The notes below the pieces were generated by a model. It was not told where the DNA came from, did not search any database, and saw only the letters and a list, made by a program, of their open reading frames with translations. Positions 8,308 through 17,948 of a stretch of DNA of 64,000 bases are shown here, piece after piece. Positions within the stretch are counted from its first letter, which is position 1; the number at the start of each line of letters is the position of its first letter. Origin of the DNA: JBNJFY01 sp051747265 (lineage in GTDB: Bacteria > Bacteroidota > Rhodothermia > Balneolales > Balneolaceae). A program made the position numbers and the translations under genes. The stretch covers positions 1 to 64,000 of the forward strand of contig JBNJFY010000001.1 in assembly GCA_051747265.1 (NCBI GenBank), read 5' to 3'.

Positions 8308-11300
8308 TCAACCGTTATTTTCGGCACGCTCTAATTTAACATGATTTTGTCCTACAATCTCGCGTAAACCACTCATCAACTCATTGGTGGGTTCAATCAC
8401 GAATTTACGAACATTCATCTTAAACGGACGCTTGGCTTCCGTGCTATCCACCATAAACTGAATGGGCGTATCGCCTTTATTCTGCTCAAACAGAGCGGCT
8501 ACATCATTGAGATCATGCTGAGATACTTGGTCGGTATCAATTTTGATTAGTAACTGCAGGCTACGCTGATTTTTTTCTCGCATGCTTTCTATTCGCTCTA
8601 AACTATTGGCGATAATTTTAGGTTGTCCGCCTCTACCATCTATAGCGCCATCGATGACGACAATATTATCCACCTGGATCATTCCCAGGTAGCGATCATA
8701 CACATCATTAAAGGTAATGACCTCGATTGTGCCATGCAGATCTTCTATCTGGACAAAAGCAAAAGGGCGCCCTTTACGATCGGTTACTGCCTTTACGCTG
8801 GTGATGATACCGGCCACACGAACTTCTTCGCGTTCCCGGAGATTGGACACAATTTCTGGTTTCAGTGAGTGACTGCAAAACAGCTCAATATCCTCTTGAT
8901 ATTTATTCAGGGGATGGCCACTGAGATAGAAGCCGATCAACTCCCGTTCACGGTTCAATCGTTCGATATTCGACCAACGTTCCACCTCCATCATGGCCGG
9001 TTCGTCAATGGCAGAGGCATTTCCCCCTTCTCCGCCGAACAGGTCATTCTGATTGGAGTTTTCCATCTCCTGCACGCGAGAGCCGTAGCTGAGAATGGTA
9101 TCCAAACTGGCCAGCAATTGGTGCCGATTGGGGTTCATTTCATCGAAGGCTCCGGCTTGAAACAGACTTTCCAGCGTACGCTTGTTACAGATGCGTGAGT
9201 CGATGCGGCGTGCGAAATCATAAACCGATTCGAATTCACCATCGGATTCTCGCTCTTCCACAATATGATCCACCGCACTGGTACCCACGCCTTTGATGGC
9301 ATTCATACCGTATTGGATCCGGCCATTTTTAGCCACAAACTGCCCTTCACCGGTATTGATGTTGGGAGGATCCACGGTAATGCCCATGCGCTGACACTCT
9401 TCAATAAACTTGGACACCTTGTCGATGTCCCCCATGTTGTGGGAAAGCACCGCCGCCATATACTCAGCCGGATAGTTGGCCTTGAAATACGCGGTTTGAT
9501 AAGCGACCACCGAATAGGCCGCAGAGTGTGACTTATTAAAGCCATACTCAGCAAACTTGGCCATCTTTTCCCAGACCTCTTTGGCCGTGTCCTCGGGGAC
9601 GCCTTTACTCATGGCTCGCTCCAGGAAGATTTTCTCCTGTTCGGCCATCACTTTTTTCTTCTTCTTACCCATGGCTCGGCGAAGCAGATCCGCTTCGCCC
9701 AATGAGTAGTCGGCCATCCGCTGAGCGACCTTCATAATCTGCTCCTGGAAGATCATAATGCCGTAGGTCGGCTCCAGGATATCTTTGATGCTTTCGTGCG
9801 GAAATTCCGGCTCTTTCCGGCCGTGCTTAATATCGATGTATTCAGGGATGAACTGCATCGGACCCGGCCGGTACAATGCGTTCATGGCGATCAGGTCATC
9901 GATGCTGGTGGGTTTGAGCTCTTTGAGATACTTGCGCATTCCATCCGACTCAAACTGGAAGGTTCCCACCGTATTGCCCTTCTGGTAGAGCTCATAGGTC
10001 TTCTCATCATCCAGCGTTATATCATCCAGGTCGTATTTCTTCCCATGATTGCGTTCTACATATTCAATGGACGTTTTCAGAATGGAGAGCGTTTTCAAGC
10101 CCAGGAAATCCATTTTCAGCAGGCCACAATCCTCGGCATTGGGTCCGTCATACTGGGTAATCACATCCTTCTCTTTGGACAGGGCCACCGGTACATAATC
10201 ACTGATCTCCCCCGGCGCGATAATTACCCCGGCCGCGTGGATCCCGGTTTGTCGGGCGGATCCTTCCAAGACTTTGGCGAAATTCATCATTTTGGCCACT
10301 TGTGGATCCGGATGCTCGAAGAGGTTTTGTAACTCCTTGGCCGATTCCGGGTTTTTGCTGGAATCCAATACTTTGTCGAAGGTATCCAGCCCGGGTTTGT
10401 CTGGAAATAATTTGGTAATTCGATTCACTTCCTGAAGGGGCACTTGCAGCACGCGCCCCACATCCCGAATAGCCGTTTTGGCCTTCATGGTTCCGTAGGT
10501 GACGATCTGAGCCACATTGTCCCGGCCATACTTTTCAACTACGTAATCAATTACTTCCTGGCGCCCGTGGTCATCAAAGTCGATATCAATATCCGGGGGA
10601 CTGACCCGCTCAGGATTCAGGAAACGCTCGAACAGCAGATCATAGCGCATCGGATCGATATTAATAATACCCAAACAGTAGGCTACCACGGATCCCGCCG
10701 CCGAACCTCGCCCCGGCCCTACATAAACACCACGATCCCGGGCCACAGAGGTGAAATCCTGCACAATCAAGAAGTATCCAGCGAAGCCCATATCTCGAAT
10801 AATGCCCAACTCAGTCTCAATGCGCTCGGTGATATCTTGAGTCAGTTCGCCGTACTTCTTCTTGGCCTCCTGGTAAGTAAGTGCTCGCAAATAGTCATCC
10901 ATGGATTCAAATTGATCCGGGATGTTGTAATGCGGCAACAGCAGTTCCGAGCTGAGATCCAGGGTTTCCACCTTATCGACAATCTCATTGGTGTTGTCGA
11001 TAGCCTCCGGATGATCGCTAAACAGTTCCAGCATCTCATCCGGGGTTTTCAGGTAGAATTCCCGATTCAGATTGTTATTGTCATCGGTGAACCGAAATCG
11101 GTTGGGATCGTTCAGATCGGCGTTGGTCTGCAGGGCGAGCAAAATATCATGAGCTTCCGAATCTTCCTTTTCCACATAATGACTATCATTGGTGGCAATC
11201 ATCTTTACGTTATATTCCTTCGACCAGCGCACCAATACCTCGTTACACTTGTTTTGATCGCCAAGATTATGTCGCTGTAATTCGATATAGTAGTCATCGC

Positions 11301-11790
11301 CAAACAGATCGAGATACCATTCAAATAGCTCCTGGGCCTCATCCTCCGATTTATTGATAATCGTTTGATTAATCTCACTGGCAATGCAGCATGTAGTAGC
11401 AATCAAGCCCTCGGAATACTTAGCCAACGTCTCTTTATCAATACGTGGTTTGTAGTACATCCCCTCCACATAGCCCAAAGAGCAAAGTTTGGCCAGATTA
11501 TGATAACCGGTCATATTTTTGGCCAGTAGCACTTGGTGGTAGCGCTTCTTGTTGGTGCGATCCTCCATGGAGGTAGGCGTAACATAAAATTCGCACCCAA
11601 TGATTGGTTTCACACCCTGCTTTTTGGCCGTATTCACAAACTGAGGCACCCCAAACATATTTCCGTGATCGGTAATTGCGATCCCGGGCATCCCATGGTT
11701 TTTGGACTTGGTAATCAGATCATTAATACTGGCTGCTCCATCCAGCATACTGAACTGGGTATGACAGTGTAGATGTGAAAACTGCGGCAT
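8308..11790 (-). CDS. dnaE: DNA polymerase III alpha subunit
   Basis: Replicative polymerase catalytic subunit, 1160 aa, full length for DnaE. It has an N-terminal PHP domain (HLHCHTQFSMLDG, ITDHGNMFG), and the palm holds the acidic triad in PPDIDIDFDDHGR (about residue 400). The gene continues through the fingers (GRGSAAGSVVAYCLGI) and a tandem HhH region (IKGVGTSAVDHIV) to a C-terminal OB fold (VRVAGIITSVK, FVQIEDLHGTIEV). No intein or frameshift is seen. Confidence 0.97.
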   Translation of the reverse strand: MPQFSHLHCHTQFSMLDGAASINDLITKSKNHGMPGIAITDHGNMFGVPQFVNTAKKQGVKPIIGCEFYVTPTSMEDRTNKKRYHQVLLAKNMTGYHNLAKLCSLGYVEGMYYKPRIDKETLAKYSEGLIATTCCIASEINQTIINKSEDEAQELFEWYLDLFGDDYYIELQRHNLGDQNKCNEVLVRWSKEYNVKMIATNDSHYVEKEDSEAHDILLALQTNADLNDPNRFRFTDDNNNLNREFYLKTPDEMLELFSDHPEAIDNTNEIVDKVETLDLSSELLLPHYNIPDQFESMDDYLRALTYQEAKKKYGELTQDITERIETELGIIRDMGFAGYFLIVQDFTSVARDRGVYVGPGRGSAAGSVVAYCLGIINIDPMRYDLLFERFLNPERVSPPDIDIDFDDHGRQEVIDYVVEKYGRDNVAQIVTYGTMKAKTAIRDVGRVLQVPLQEVNRITKLFPDKPGLDTFDKVLDSSKNPESAKELQNLFEHPDPQVAKMMNFAKVLEGSARQTGIHAAGVIIAPGEISDYVPVALSKEKDVITQYDGPNAEDCGLLKMDFLGLKTLSILKTSIEYVERNHGKKYDLDDITLDDEKTYELYQKGNTVGTFQFESDGMRKYLKELKPTSIDDLIAMNALYRPGPMQFIPEYIDIKHGRKEPEFPHESIKDILEPTYGIMIFQEQIMKVAQRMADYSLGEADLLRRAMGKKKKKVMAEQEKIFLERAMSKGVPEDTAKEVWEKMAKFAEYGFNKSHSAAYSVVAYQTAYFKANYPAEYMAAVLSHNMGDIDKVSKFIEECQRMGITVDPPNINTGEGQFVAKNGRIQYGMNAIKGVGTSAVDHIVEERESDGEFESVYDFARRIDSRICNKRTLESLFQAGAFDEMNPNRHQLLASLDTILSYGSRVQEMENSNQNDLFGGEGGNASAIDEPAMMEVERWSNIERLNRERELIGFYLSGHPLNKYQEDIELFCSHSLKPEIVSNLREREEVRVAGIITSVKAVTDRKGRPFAFVQIEDLHGTIEVITFNDVYDRYLGMIQVDNIVVIDGAIDGRGGQPKIIANSLERIESMREKNQRSLQLLIKIDTDQVSQHDLNDVAALFEQNKGDTPIQFMVDSTEAKRPFKMNVRKFVIEPTNELMSGLREIVGQNHVKLERAENNG

Positions 11791-12034
11791 GTGAATTCAA
11801 TTAATCTGCGTGAGGTATACAACGTAAATGGCGATCAGCAACTATTGCGCTGGTTGTATCGGATTATCACCAAAGTGCAAATTTACCGGGCAGTTTACAC
11901 TAATGAAAATAGAAGATTTAAAATTGTTTGTGTATGAAGATCTGGTTTAAGTGAACAGACACTTTGTTACCATCGGTTAGGAGCTTTTCACCTGCTGATT
12001 ATGATGAGAACAAGTGGAGCTAGCTAGCTTAAAT
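11791..12034. other. Intergenic region upstream of dnaE
   Basis: No gene is recognised in these 244 bases. They hold the presumed dnaE promoter (read leftwards) and AT-rich, stop-rich DNA leading into the argB remnant on the right. Confidence 0.5.
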
Positions 12035-12425
12035 GTGAATGGGGAAATTATGAACCCTCTGAATGCCCGAGGAGTTCGAGCTGTAGGATTATACGAGAAA
12101 TTCGCGATTAAGTAAGTGCTAACAAATTATCACCATTAATTGAAATCTACAAGCAACGACAGGCCATTGAGTTAGGACTGGTCGGAGATGTGGATGGCCT
12201 GCTGCGTGATTTGAGTGATCCCAACTCCATTATTTCACAAGCGGATGTACGGGAGGCGGAATCCATGATCGGAGGCACCATCGAGGGAGGTATGATTCCC
12301 AAGATTGATGCCTGCCTCATTGCTCAGATAAAAGCGTAGGCAGAGCACTCTTCATCACTGGCACTAAGTCCCTCCTTCACGCCTTCTCAGAAGATCAGAC
12401 CGGAACCATAACCTCCCATCAGTAA
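12035..12425 (+). pseudogene. Decayed acetylglutamate kinase (argB) remnant
   Basis: Three conceptual fragments read in order like ArgB (N-acetylglutamate kinase, arginine synthesis) but are broken by stops and frame changes. 12035-12115 gives NARGVRAVGL, matching the family's LNAHGVRAVGLSGKDG. About 12153-12339 gives ELGLVGDVDGLL then SDPNSIIS and GTIEGGMIPKIDACL, matching the DLGLVGDV, DP.S.I and GGMIPKV.AC segments; the join at GDVDG implies an internal deletion of the central third. From ~12367 in another frame comes SLLHAFSEDQTGTIT, matching the C-terminal SLLLEIFTDEGIGT. No arginine gene remains alongside. Too short and interrupted to be functional. Confidence 0.8.
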
Positions 12426-12745
12426 GTACATACTTATTTTTTAATAACTCTCAATAACTCGCTGCGGAACATCACGTGGAAGGCGCTACCGAGAACAGCC
12501 GTAATGCGTAAAAAGAAGATGCTATCCCACACGATTAATATCTATGTGAATCTCAATGAAGGTAAGGCCGAAGCAACGGTTGGGGGGGGGATCTGAGTTA
12601 TAACTTTATCCGGATAAATACAAGAATACGCAATCTCCCCCCTTCATATTGACAAATGATTCAGAAACTTGAAAAAACAACAAAAAATAGATACCATAGA
12701 AATAGTTCGTAACAAAAAAGACAAATGTCGTAGATCAGATTACTC
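12426..12745. other. Intergenic region with a G9 tract
   Basis: No gene is recognised. A run of nine G (12582-12590) stands out; two other G9 tracts occur at 58864 and 60752. The right part is AT-rich and should hold the promoter of the toxin-antitoxin operon that begins at 12746. Confidence 0.45.
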
Positions 12746-13171
12746 ATGAGTCATCCCCTTACCAACGTACTGCGCAGCGAAGGTGTCCAATACACCCTCG
12801 ACAACGACATGGATGTGATAACCATGAGCCGAAAAGGGGTATCAAAACAACTTTTATTAGCACTCTCCGATTTAAGTGGGATATCTATCCATCAACTGGC
12901 CCAACTGCTTCCCATAACCCAACGCACCATCCAGCGCTATGACAATGAGCAGAAATTCAGTCGTGATGTCTCCGAACATATCCTCATCATAGTACGGGTT
13001 GTAGATAAGACCTATCAGGTATTAGAAGGGCAAGACGCCGTTAAAGATTGGTTAACCACGCCACTGGTTGGGTTAGGTCAACGTACTCCCCTTAGCTTGT
13101 TAGATACCAGTTTTGGCGCGCAACTGGTGATGGATGAGCTGGGGCGCTTGGAACATGGCGTTTATTCCTAA
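12746..13171 (+). CDS. DUF2384 (Xre/MbcA/ParS-type) antitoxin
   Basis: Antitoxin partner of the RES toxin, 141 aa. The N-terminal half has a helix-turn-helix-like stretch (ISIHQLAQLLPITQRTIQRY) and the C-terminal half matches the toxin-binding DUF2384 region (WLTTPLVGLGQRTPLSLLDT, ending LGRLEHGVYS). Its TAA overlaps the ATG of the toxin gene (TAATG at 13169-13173), indicating translational coupling. By family analogy it binds its promoter and masks the toxin active site. Confidence 0.9.
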   Translation: MSHPLTNVLRSEGVQYTLDNDMDVITMSRKGVSKQLLLALSDLSGISIHQLAQLLPITQRTIQRYDNEQKFSRDVSEHILIIVRVVDKTYQVLEGQDAVKDWLTTPLVGLGQRTPLSLLDTSFGAQLVMDELGRLEHGVYS

Positions 13172-13626
13172 TGTTAGCCTATCGCATCTCTAAGGCCAAG
13201 TTTATTGAAGATCTTAGCGGGGAAGGTGCACGTAGATATGGAGGGCGATGGAATATAAAAGGAACAGCCGTTTTATACACATCTGAACATCAATCCCTGG
13301 CTGTATTAGAAACTTTGGTGCATAGCTCTATTAACGCGCTTCCTACCGATTTAAAACTACTGACGCTCTCTATCCCTGACCACATAAATCCTATCACTTA
13401 TCCGCCCGATTCGCTTCCCGATAACTGGCGTTCCTATCCGGCGCCTCGATCATTGGCCGAACTAGGCACACAATGGTGCAAGCAACAGTCCAGTTTAGTA
13501 ATGTGCGTACCTTCAGTACTGGCCCCCACAGATGATAACCTATTGATCAATCCCAGCCACCCAGCATTTTCGCAACTTAAAACAGAACGTATAACTGAGT
13601 TTACCTTTGACGACCGATTAACTTAG
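13171..13626 (+). CDS. RES-domain toxin (NAD-depleting toxin family)
   Basis: RES domain of type II toxin-antitoxin systems, 151 aa. The diagnostic segments are present: GEGARRYGGRWNIKGTAVLYTSE with its Arg residues, then SLAVLETLVHSS with the Glu. RES toxins of the MbcT/ParT kind consume NAD+ or ADP-ribosylate targets; that is family knowledge, not shown here. It is coupled by start/stop overlap to the antitoxin. It sits between the argB remnant and a gene-free stretch, a typical accessory insertion site. Confidence 0.9.
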   Translation: MLAYRISKAKFIEDLSGEGARRYGGRWNIKGTAVLYTSEHQSLAVLETLVHSSINALPTDLKLLTLSIPDHINPITYPPDSLPDNWRSYPAPRSLAELGTQWCKQQSSLVMCVPSVLAPTDDNLLINPSHPAFSQLKTERITEFTFDDRLT

Positions 13627-14109
13627 TAGAATAATTATACCATGGGCAGGCCCTTAATGCCTTGCTGGTGAAGTACGCAACCAGAGTATTGATTATATGC
13701 CCATGCTGGGCACATCGATCAATCTTTGCAGGATAGAAAACTTCAAATTGAAGTAACATCAATTACTGAAGTAGTTTTCAGGAAGGGTGAACGTAAACTA
13801 AACAGAATGTGGAGGCTGATTCGTTATCCATCCATAATCTACACTCTTGCTATCCTCATTGCCAGATCTTTCGTCTGATTGTTGGATGGATGTCATCATA
13901 TAAACCAATACCCACAGGGTGAATTTTATGGCATCAATGAGTTTTCGAATGATCATGGTCGTGCAATCTTAGTCCTGTAGATGTTTCTACTTAAATATGG
14001 GAATAGCCAAGCTTCCTACCTACAGCATGATGATGTGAGTGGAAACAGACTTTAATGTAATCACTTACTTATATGGGAGAATTCACTTCATTTTTTTAGA
14101 TATTTCCCT
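13627..14109. other. Gene-free stretch between RES toxin and DNA ligase
   Basis: These 483 bases hold no open frame with recognisable coding character on either strand. I see no strong terminator hairpin; an A/T-rich segment lies just beyond the ligase stop. Confidence 0.5.
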
Positions 14110-15849
14110 TTATTCACCATGAATCACAAATGATGGATCTTCGCGCTGACTAACTCTCTTTTGTTGCATCTTCTGCTGATACATTCGTTCCACATCTATG
14201 AGCGTATCCACATCTTTAGGTCCCAAATCCCATCGAATGGCACGGAAGCGTGGGGAACGCAGGGTATAATTCGCCTTAGTGCGTTTGTTTACCTGTATAT
14301 CATCAAACTCCAACTCGATAACCAGTTCGGGAAGTAGCCCCAATGTGGGCCCGTATTTCTCTACGATTAACTCTTTGATCTTGGCATTCAGTTTCTTCAA
14401 TTCCTCATCGGTATATCCCCCATACAATTTGCCAATGGGAATGAACTCTTCCTCGTAACGCTCATCCTCTTTCACCCGAACTCCCAAAGTAAAATCGGAG
14501 TAAGTATCCCCTCGCTTCCCGGATCCGGCATGCGCGTACATCAATATGGTGTCGATGGATCCACCCGGCTTTTTAACCTTGAGCCAGGAATTCCGGCGCT
14601 GTCCATATTCATAACGACTGCCCCGCTCTTTGAGCATCATTCCTTCATTTCCATGGTCCACGGCGCGGTTAAACAAATCTATCAAGTGAACGTGGTCTTG
14701 GACATCAAATTGGCGGCTAATCGCAATCTGGTGGGTTTGGGCATATTGTTGTAAGTACTTGCGTCTAATTTCCAAGGGTTGGTCGAAAAGGGGATTACCA
14801 TTTACATAGAGCATATCGAAGGCAATAAATAGCACCGGATATTCAGCTAACAAATTCTTGGATGGTTTATTCACCCTCAATCGTTTTTGAAGCAGCTGAA
14901 AGGGTTGAATGGTTTCCTCCCTATAGACACATATTTCTCCATCCAATACCATTTCCTGAATATCTTTACTGAGAAAATGAGTGGCTATTTCAGGGAATGA
15001 GCGGGTTATATCATTCAAATCCCGGGAAAACAGCTGAACTTGGTCAGTACTTACATGCAACTGACAGCGCATGCCGTCAAACTTTTCTTCGGCGATGTAT
15101 TGGGTTATATCATCCACCGAATGACTTTCCATGGGAGAGGCTAACATAAATGAAATAGGATTAAATAATTTAAAGCTAGCCTGTTCTAAATCATCCTTAC
15201 CGCACAACACCGCTGTTCGCCCTGCACTTCCGGTGATCATGTGTACGTATCGTACTTTTTGTACTTTTTGATCAAATGCTTGAGCCAGCGCACTAATTAC
15301 CGATTTTTCCTCAAATCCGATCCGTAGCGATCCCTGGCGAAGCATGCGCAAAAAGTACTTTATCTCTACCGGAGATAAATGAGTAAATGCCTCCCATAAT
15401 ATTTCTTGCTTATCCTTTCTACTGGAAACCTGATATAGCCGTTCAAATAAGGTTTCCACTTGTCCCAACGTATATGTGCTTTCATCCTGTTTCGCTCGCG
15501 CGTTTTCTATATTGCGCATCAATTTTTCAATGGTCTCCGAAGCACTTCCGGTAGCCATTTTGGAGGGTTTAAACACCTTGTCATAATCGATTTCACAAAA
15601 CTCGGCCGCAGCCTTAGAAATAGTGCGACTACCCACCGAAGCACGTTTACCCGAGATGGATGAAAAAGCACCCTCTCCCAAAAATTGGGCTGCTCGTTCC
15701 AGATCTGTATTGAGTTCAAGCCCTTGAAAATAGCTTGAGCACAAGGCGATCTTAGCATTTGTACCTCGAGTTTGCATAATACTTTGGGCCAGTTCAGCTA
15801 ACTCTAAAAATAAAGCCTTTGAAGGTCGCGGTTTGGTCAACCCAGTCAT
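14110..15849 (-). CDS. ATP-dependent DNA ligase
   Basis: Nick-sealing ligase of 579 aa with the nucleotidyltransferase motifs in order: I EEKFDGMR (Lys adenylated), III LDGEICVYR, IIIa FIAFDMLYVNG, IV EGMMLKERG, V WLKVKKPGGS. An N-terminal helical domain and C-terminal OB fold flank the core. It is 12 bp downstream of the exonuclease gene, a pairing known in bacteria as ligase-associated DNA-damage-response genes; the helicase and PdeM-like nuclease sometimes found with them are not present here. It is separate from the essential NAD-dependent LigA. Confidence 0.94.
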   Translation of the reverse strand: MTGLTKPRPSKALFLELAELAQSIMQTRGTNAKIALCSSYFQGLELNTDLERAAQFLGEGAFSSISGKRASVGSRTISKAAAEFCEIDYDKVFKPSKMATGSASETIEKLMRNIENARAKQDESTYTLGQVETLFERLYQVSSRKDKQEILWEAFTHLSPVEIKYFLRMLRQGSLRIGFEEKSVISALAQAFDQKVQKVRYVHMITGSAGRTAVLCGKDDLEQASFKLFNPISFMLASPMESHSVDDITQYIAEEKFDGMRCQLHVSTDQVQLFSRDLNDITRSFPEIATHFLSKDIQEMVLDGEICVYREETIQPFQLLQKRLRVNKPSKNLLAEYPVLFIAFDMLYVNGNPLFDQPLEIRRKYLQQYAQTHQIAISRQFDVQDHVHLIDLFNRAVDHGNEGMMLKERGSRYEYGQRRNSWLKVKKPGGSIDTILMYAHAGSGKRGDTYSDFTLGVRVKEDERYEEEFIPIGKLYGGYTDEELKKLNAKIKELIVEKYGPTLGLLPELVIELEFDDIQVNKRTKANYTLRSPRFRAIRWDLGPKDVDTLIDVERMYQQKMQQKRVSQREDPSFVIHGE

Positions 15850-15861
15850 ATTTTTTGCTTC

Positions 15862-16830
15862 TTAATCCAACAGTCTCGCGTGTAATCCCATCCCATCCAA
15901 ATAGTGCCGCAATACCCTGGGATTGGGGGTATGGGTAATCAAAATCTCTTTGGGTTCCAGCTGCTCACATAGCTCCAATAATCGAAAGAAATCCAGATGA
16001 TCTGATAGAGGGATTAAGGCATCCACCGTTAACTGCGAACGGCGGGATTCATGAGTTGCCCATCCGGAACAATAGGCATAGCGCCGCTTGGAGATATTGG
16101 ATGCGATGCCCTGACGTATGGCCGATGAAGGAGTTACCAGAATTGATCCGTCCACAGTGGCTCGATCATAGGCCTCATAATTTCCCAAATCAAAACCATA
16201 TTTTTCGTAAACGGAACAGAGTTTATAACCAGCGCCGTGTATTTGTAAGCGGTTACCAAGGGGAGCCAACATATGCATTAGCTCTTGGGCTTTCCCCAAG
16301 TTATAAGCCAGAAAAACCGGCATCTCTCCTTTATCCAGCCATCTTTGGGCAAATGTTTGTACCTGTTCCGTCAATTCATCATACGACTTCCATTTATAGA
16401 TAGGTAGCGCAAAAGTGGCTTCGGTTATAAACTGATCGACCTGCTTATTGGGAAGTGCGAACCCTTCGGACATTGGGGAGGCGGGACTGCGATAATCACC
16501 GGTATATAGTAGGTTACCTTCATCGGATTCAATAAATATCATTGCCGATCCCAGGATATGTCCTGCCGGATATAGGGTAACTTGCGCGTGAGGCAACGCC
16601 ATGGGGACTCCATATTCCAACTTTTCTGCTTTACCTCTAAAACCACGAGCTTTCATCAAATCAACCGTGGCTGGTGATGCGTAGACCGACATCCCTCTGT
16701 TATAGGGCATGTGATCTGCGTGGGCGTGTGAAGTAAAAATGAACTTAGCCTGGGATTTCTTCATATCCAGACCAATATTCAACTCAGGAATCCGAATACC
16801 GTGATATCCCGTTTTGTCAATGGTCAGCAT
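15862..16830 (-). CDS. Ligase-associated metallo-beta-lactamase exonuclease
   Basis: Metallo-beta-lactamase-fold nuclease of 322 aa. The zinc motif HxHxDH is FTSHAHADHM near residue 35. Further fold motifs are YPAGHILGSAMIFIE, LLYTGDYR and, near the C-terminus, SDHLDFFRLLELCE and ILITHTPNP. This pattern is that of the ligase-associated DNA damage response exonuclease. It precedes the ligase by 12 bp on the same strand, so both are very likely co-translated and act together in end processing and sealing. Confidence 0.9.
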   Translation of the reverse strand: MLTIDKTGYHGIRIPELNIGLDMKKSQAKFIFTSHAHADHMPYNRGMSVYASPATVDLMKARGFRGKAEKLEYGVPMALPHAQVTLYPAGHILGSAMIFIESDEGNLLYTGDYRSPASPMSEGFALPNKQVDQFITEATFALPIYKWKSYDELTEQVQTFAQRWLDKGEMPVFLAYNLGKAQELMHMLAPLGNRLQIHGAGYKLCSVYEKYGFDLGNYEAYDRATVDGSILVTPSSAIRQGIASNISKRRYAYCSGWATHESRRSQLTVDALIPLSDHLDFFRLLELCEQLEPKEILITHTPNPRVLRHYLDGMGLHARLLD

Positions 16831-16942
16831 GTTTTGCTATTGATTAACTGATACATAAAAAGATAACGCCAAAGCCATAATGACGTTGTATATACCAGAT
16901 AGTAGGCATCCAGAGTGACAGCGGTATGTCAGCGTTCAGTGA

Positions 16943-17899
16943 TTACTCACTAAATTCAGCAAGATCTTCATCCAAAACTTCTTCCTTCTTTGGCCAAAGC
17001 ATGGACGCAACTATAGAGGCAGTAAGCGAAAAGGCTACAAATCCAAGTGCATAAGGAGTGGGTATATGATAAATATCGGAAAGCAGCATTTTAATCCCTA
17101 CGAATGAGAGGATCACCGAAAGTCCATAGTGTAAATAATGGAATAGCTGCATAACACCGGACAGCGCAAAATAGAGAGCACGCAATCCTAAAATGGCGAA
17201 AGCATTAGAGCTGTATACGATAAAGGGATCGTGAGTGATAGCCAATATGGCTGGAATCGAATCCAAAGCAAATACCACATCCGTAGTTTCTACGACCACC
17301 AGAACTACAAACAAAGGTGTTGCCAGGGTACGGCCTAATTTTTTTATAAAAAATTTACTGCCATGATAATTTTTGGTAACCGGAATGAATTTTCTGGTCA
17401 ACTTCAACATGGGATTACGTTCGGGATGAACCTCCTTATCCTTTTCGAAGGCCAGTTTTATTCCCGTATAAACCAGGAAGGCTCCAAAGACGTAAATAAT
17501 CCAGTGAAATCGTTCGATCAAAGATACGCCTAGCAAAATGAACGCAAATCGCAAGACCAGCGCTCCAAAGATCCCCCAGAACAGTACTTTGTGTTGGTAT
17601 TTCGGATCCACTTTGAAATAGGCGAAGATGAGCAGGAATACGAAGATATTGTCTACACTCAACGATTTTTCGATCAAATAACCAGTCAGATAATCCAAGG
17701 CGGGTTGATGCCCCATGTAATAGTAAATGCCGACGTTGAACACCAACGATAAAGCAATCCAAACTCCGGTCCATCCCAAGGCTTCTCTGATGGTTACTTC
17801 ATGCTCATTGCGATGAAAAACAGCCAAGTCTATAATGAGCATGGCCACTATAAAAACATTAAATACTATCCAAAGAAGGGCGCTATGCTGCTCCAACAT
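16943..17899 (-). CDS. TerC/Alx-family integral membrane protein
   Basis: Polytopic membrane protein of 318 aa with about eight hydrophobic segments. Family signatures include acidic residues within membrane helices (ALLWIVFNVFIVAMLIIDLA, SLSVDNIFVFLLIF, VETTDVVFALDSIPAILAIT). TerC/Alx proteins are linked to metal (often Mn2+) export and to tellurite or alkaline-stress resistance. It lies 50 bp downstream of oxyR on the same strand, so it may be co-transcribed with it. Confidence 0.92.
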   Translation of the reverse strand: MLEQHSALLWIVFNVFIVAMLIIDLAVFHRNEHEVTIREALGWTGVWIALSLVFNVGIYYYMGHQPALDYLTGYLIEKSLSVDNIFVFLLIFAYFKVDPKYQHKVLFWGIFGALVLRFAFILLGVSLIERFHWIIYVFGAFLVYTGIKLAFEKDKEVHPERNPMLKLTRKFIPVTKNYHGSKFFIKKLGRTLATPLFVVLVVVETTDVVFALDSIPAILAITHDPFIVYSSNAFAILGLRALYFALSGVMQLFHYLHYGLSVILSFVGIKMLLSDIYHIPTPYALGFVAFSLTASIVASMLWPKKEEVLDEDLAEFSE

Positions 17900-17948
17900 G
17901 AAGGATTAGGTGAGTTTTAAAAAGTATGTTTGTGCTTACAAATTGTGA

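Noticed and set aside
10444..11280. 278-codon open frame antisense to dnaE
   Set aside because: Lies wholly within the conserved DnaE coding region; no coding signature of its own.
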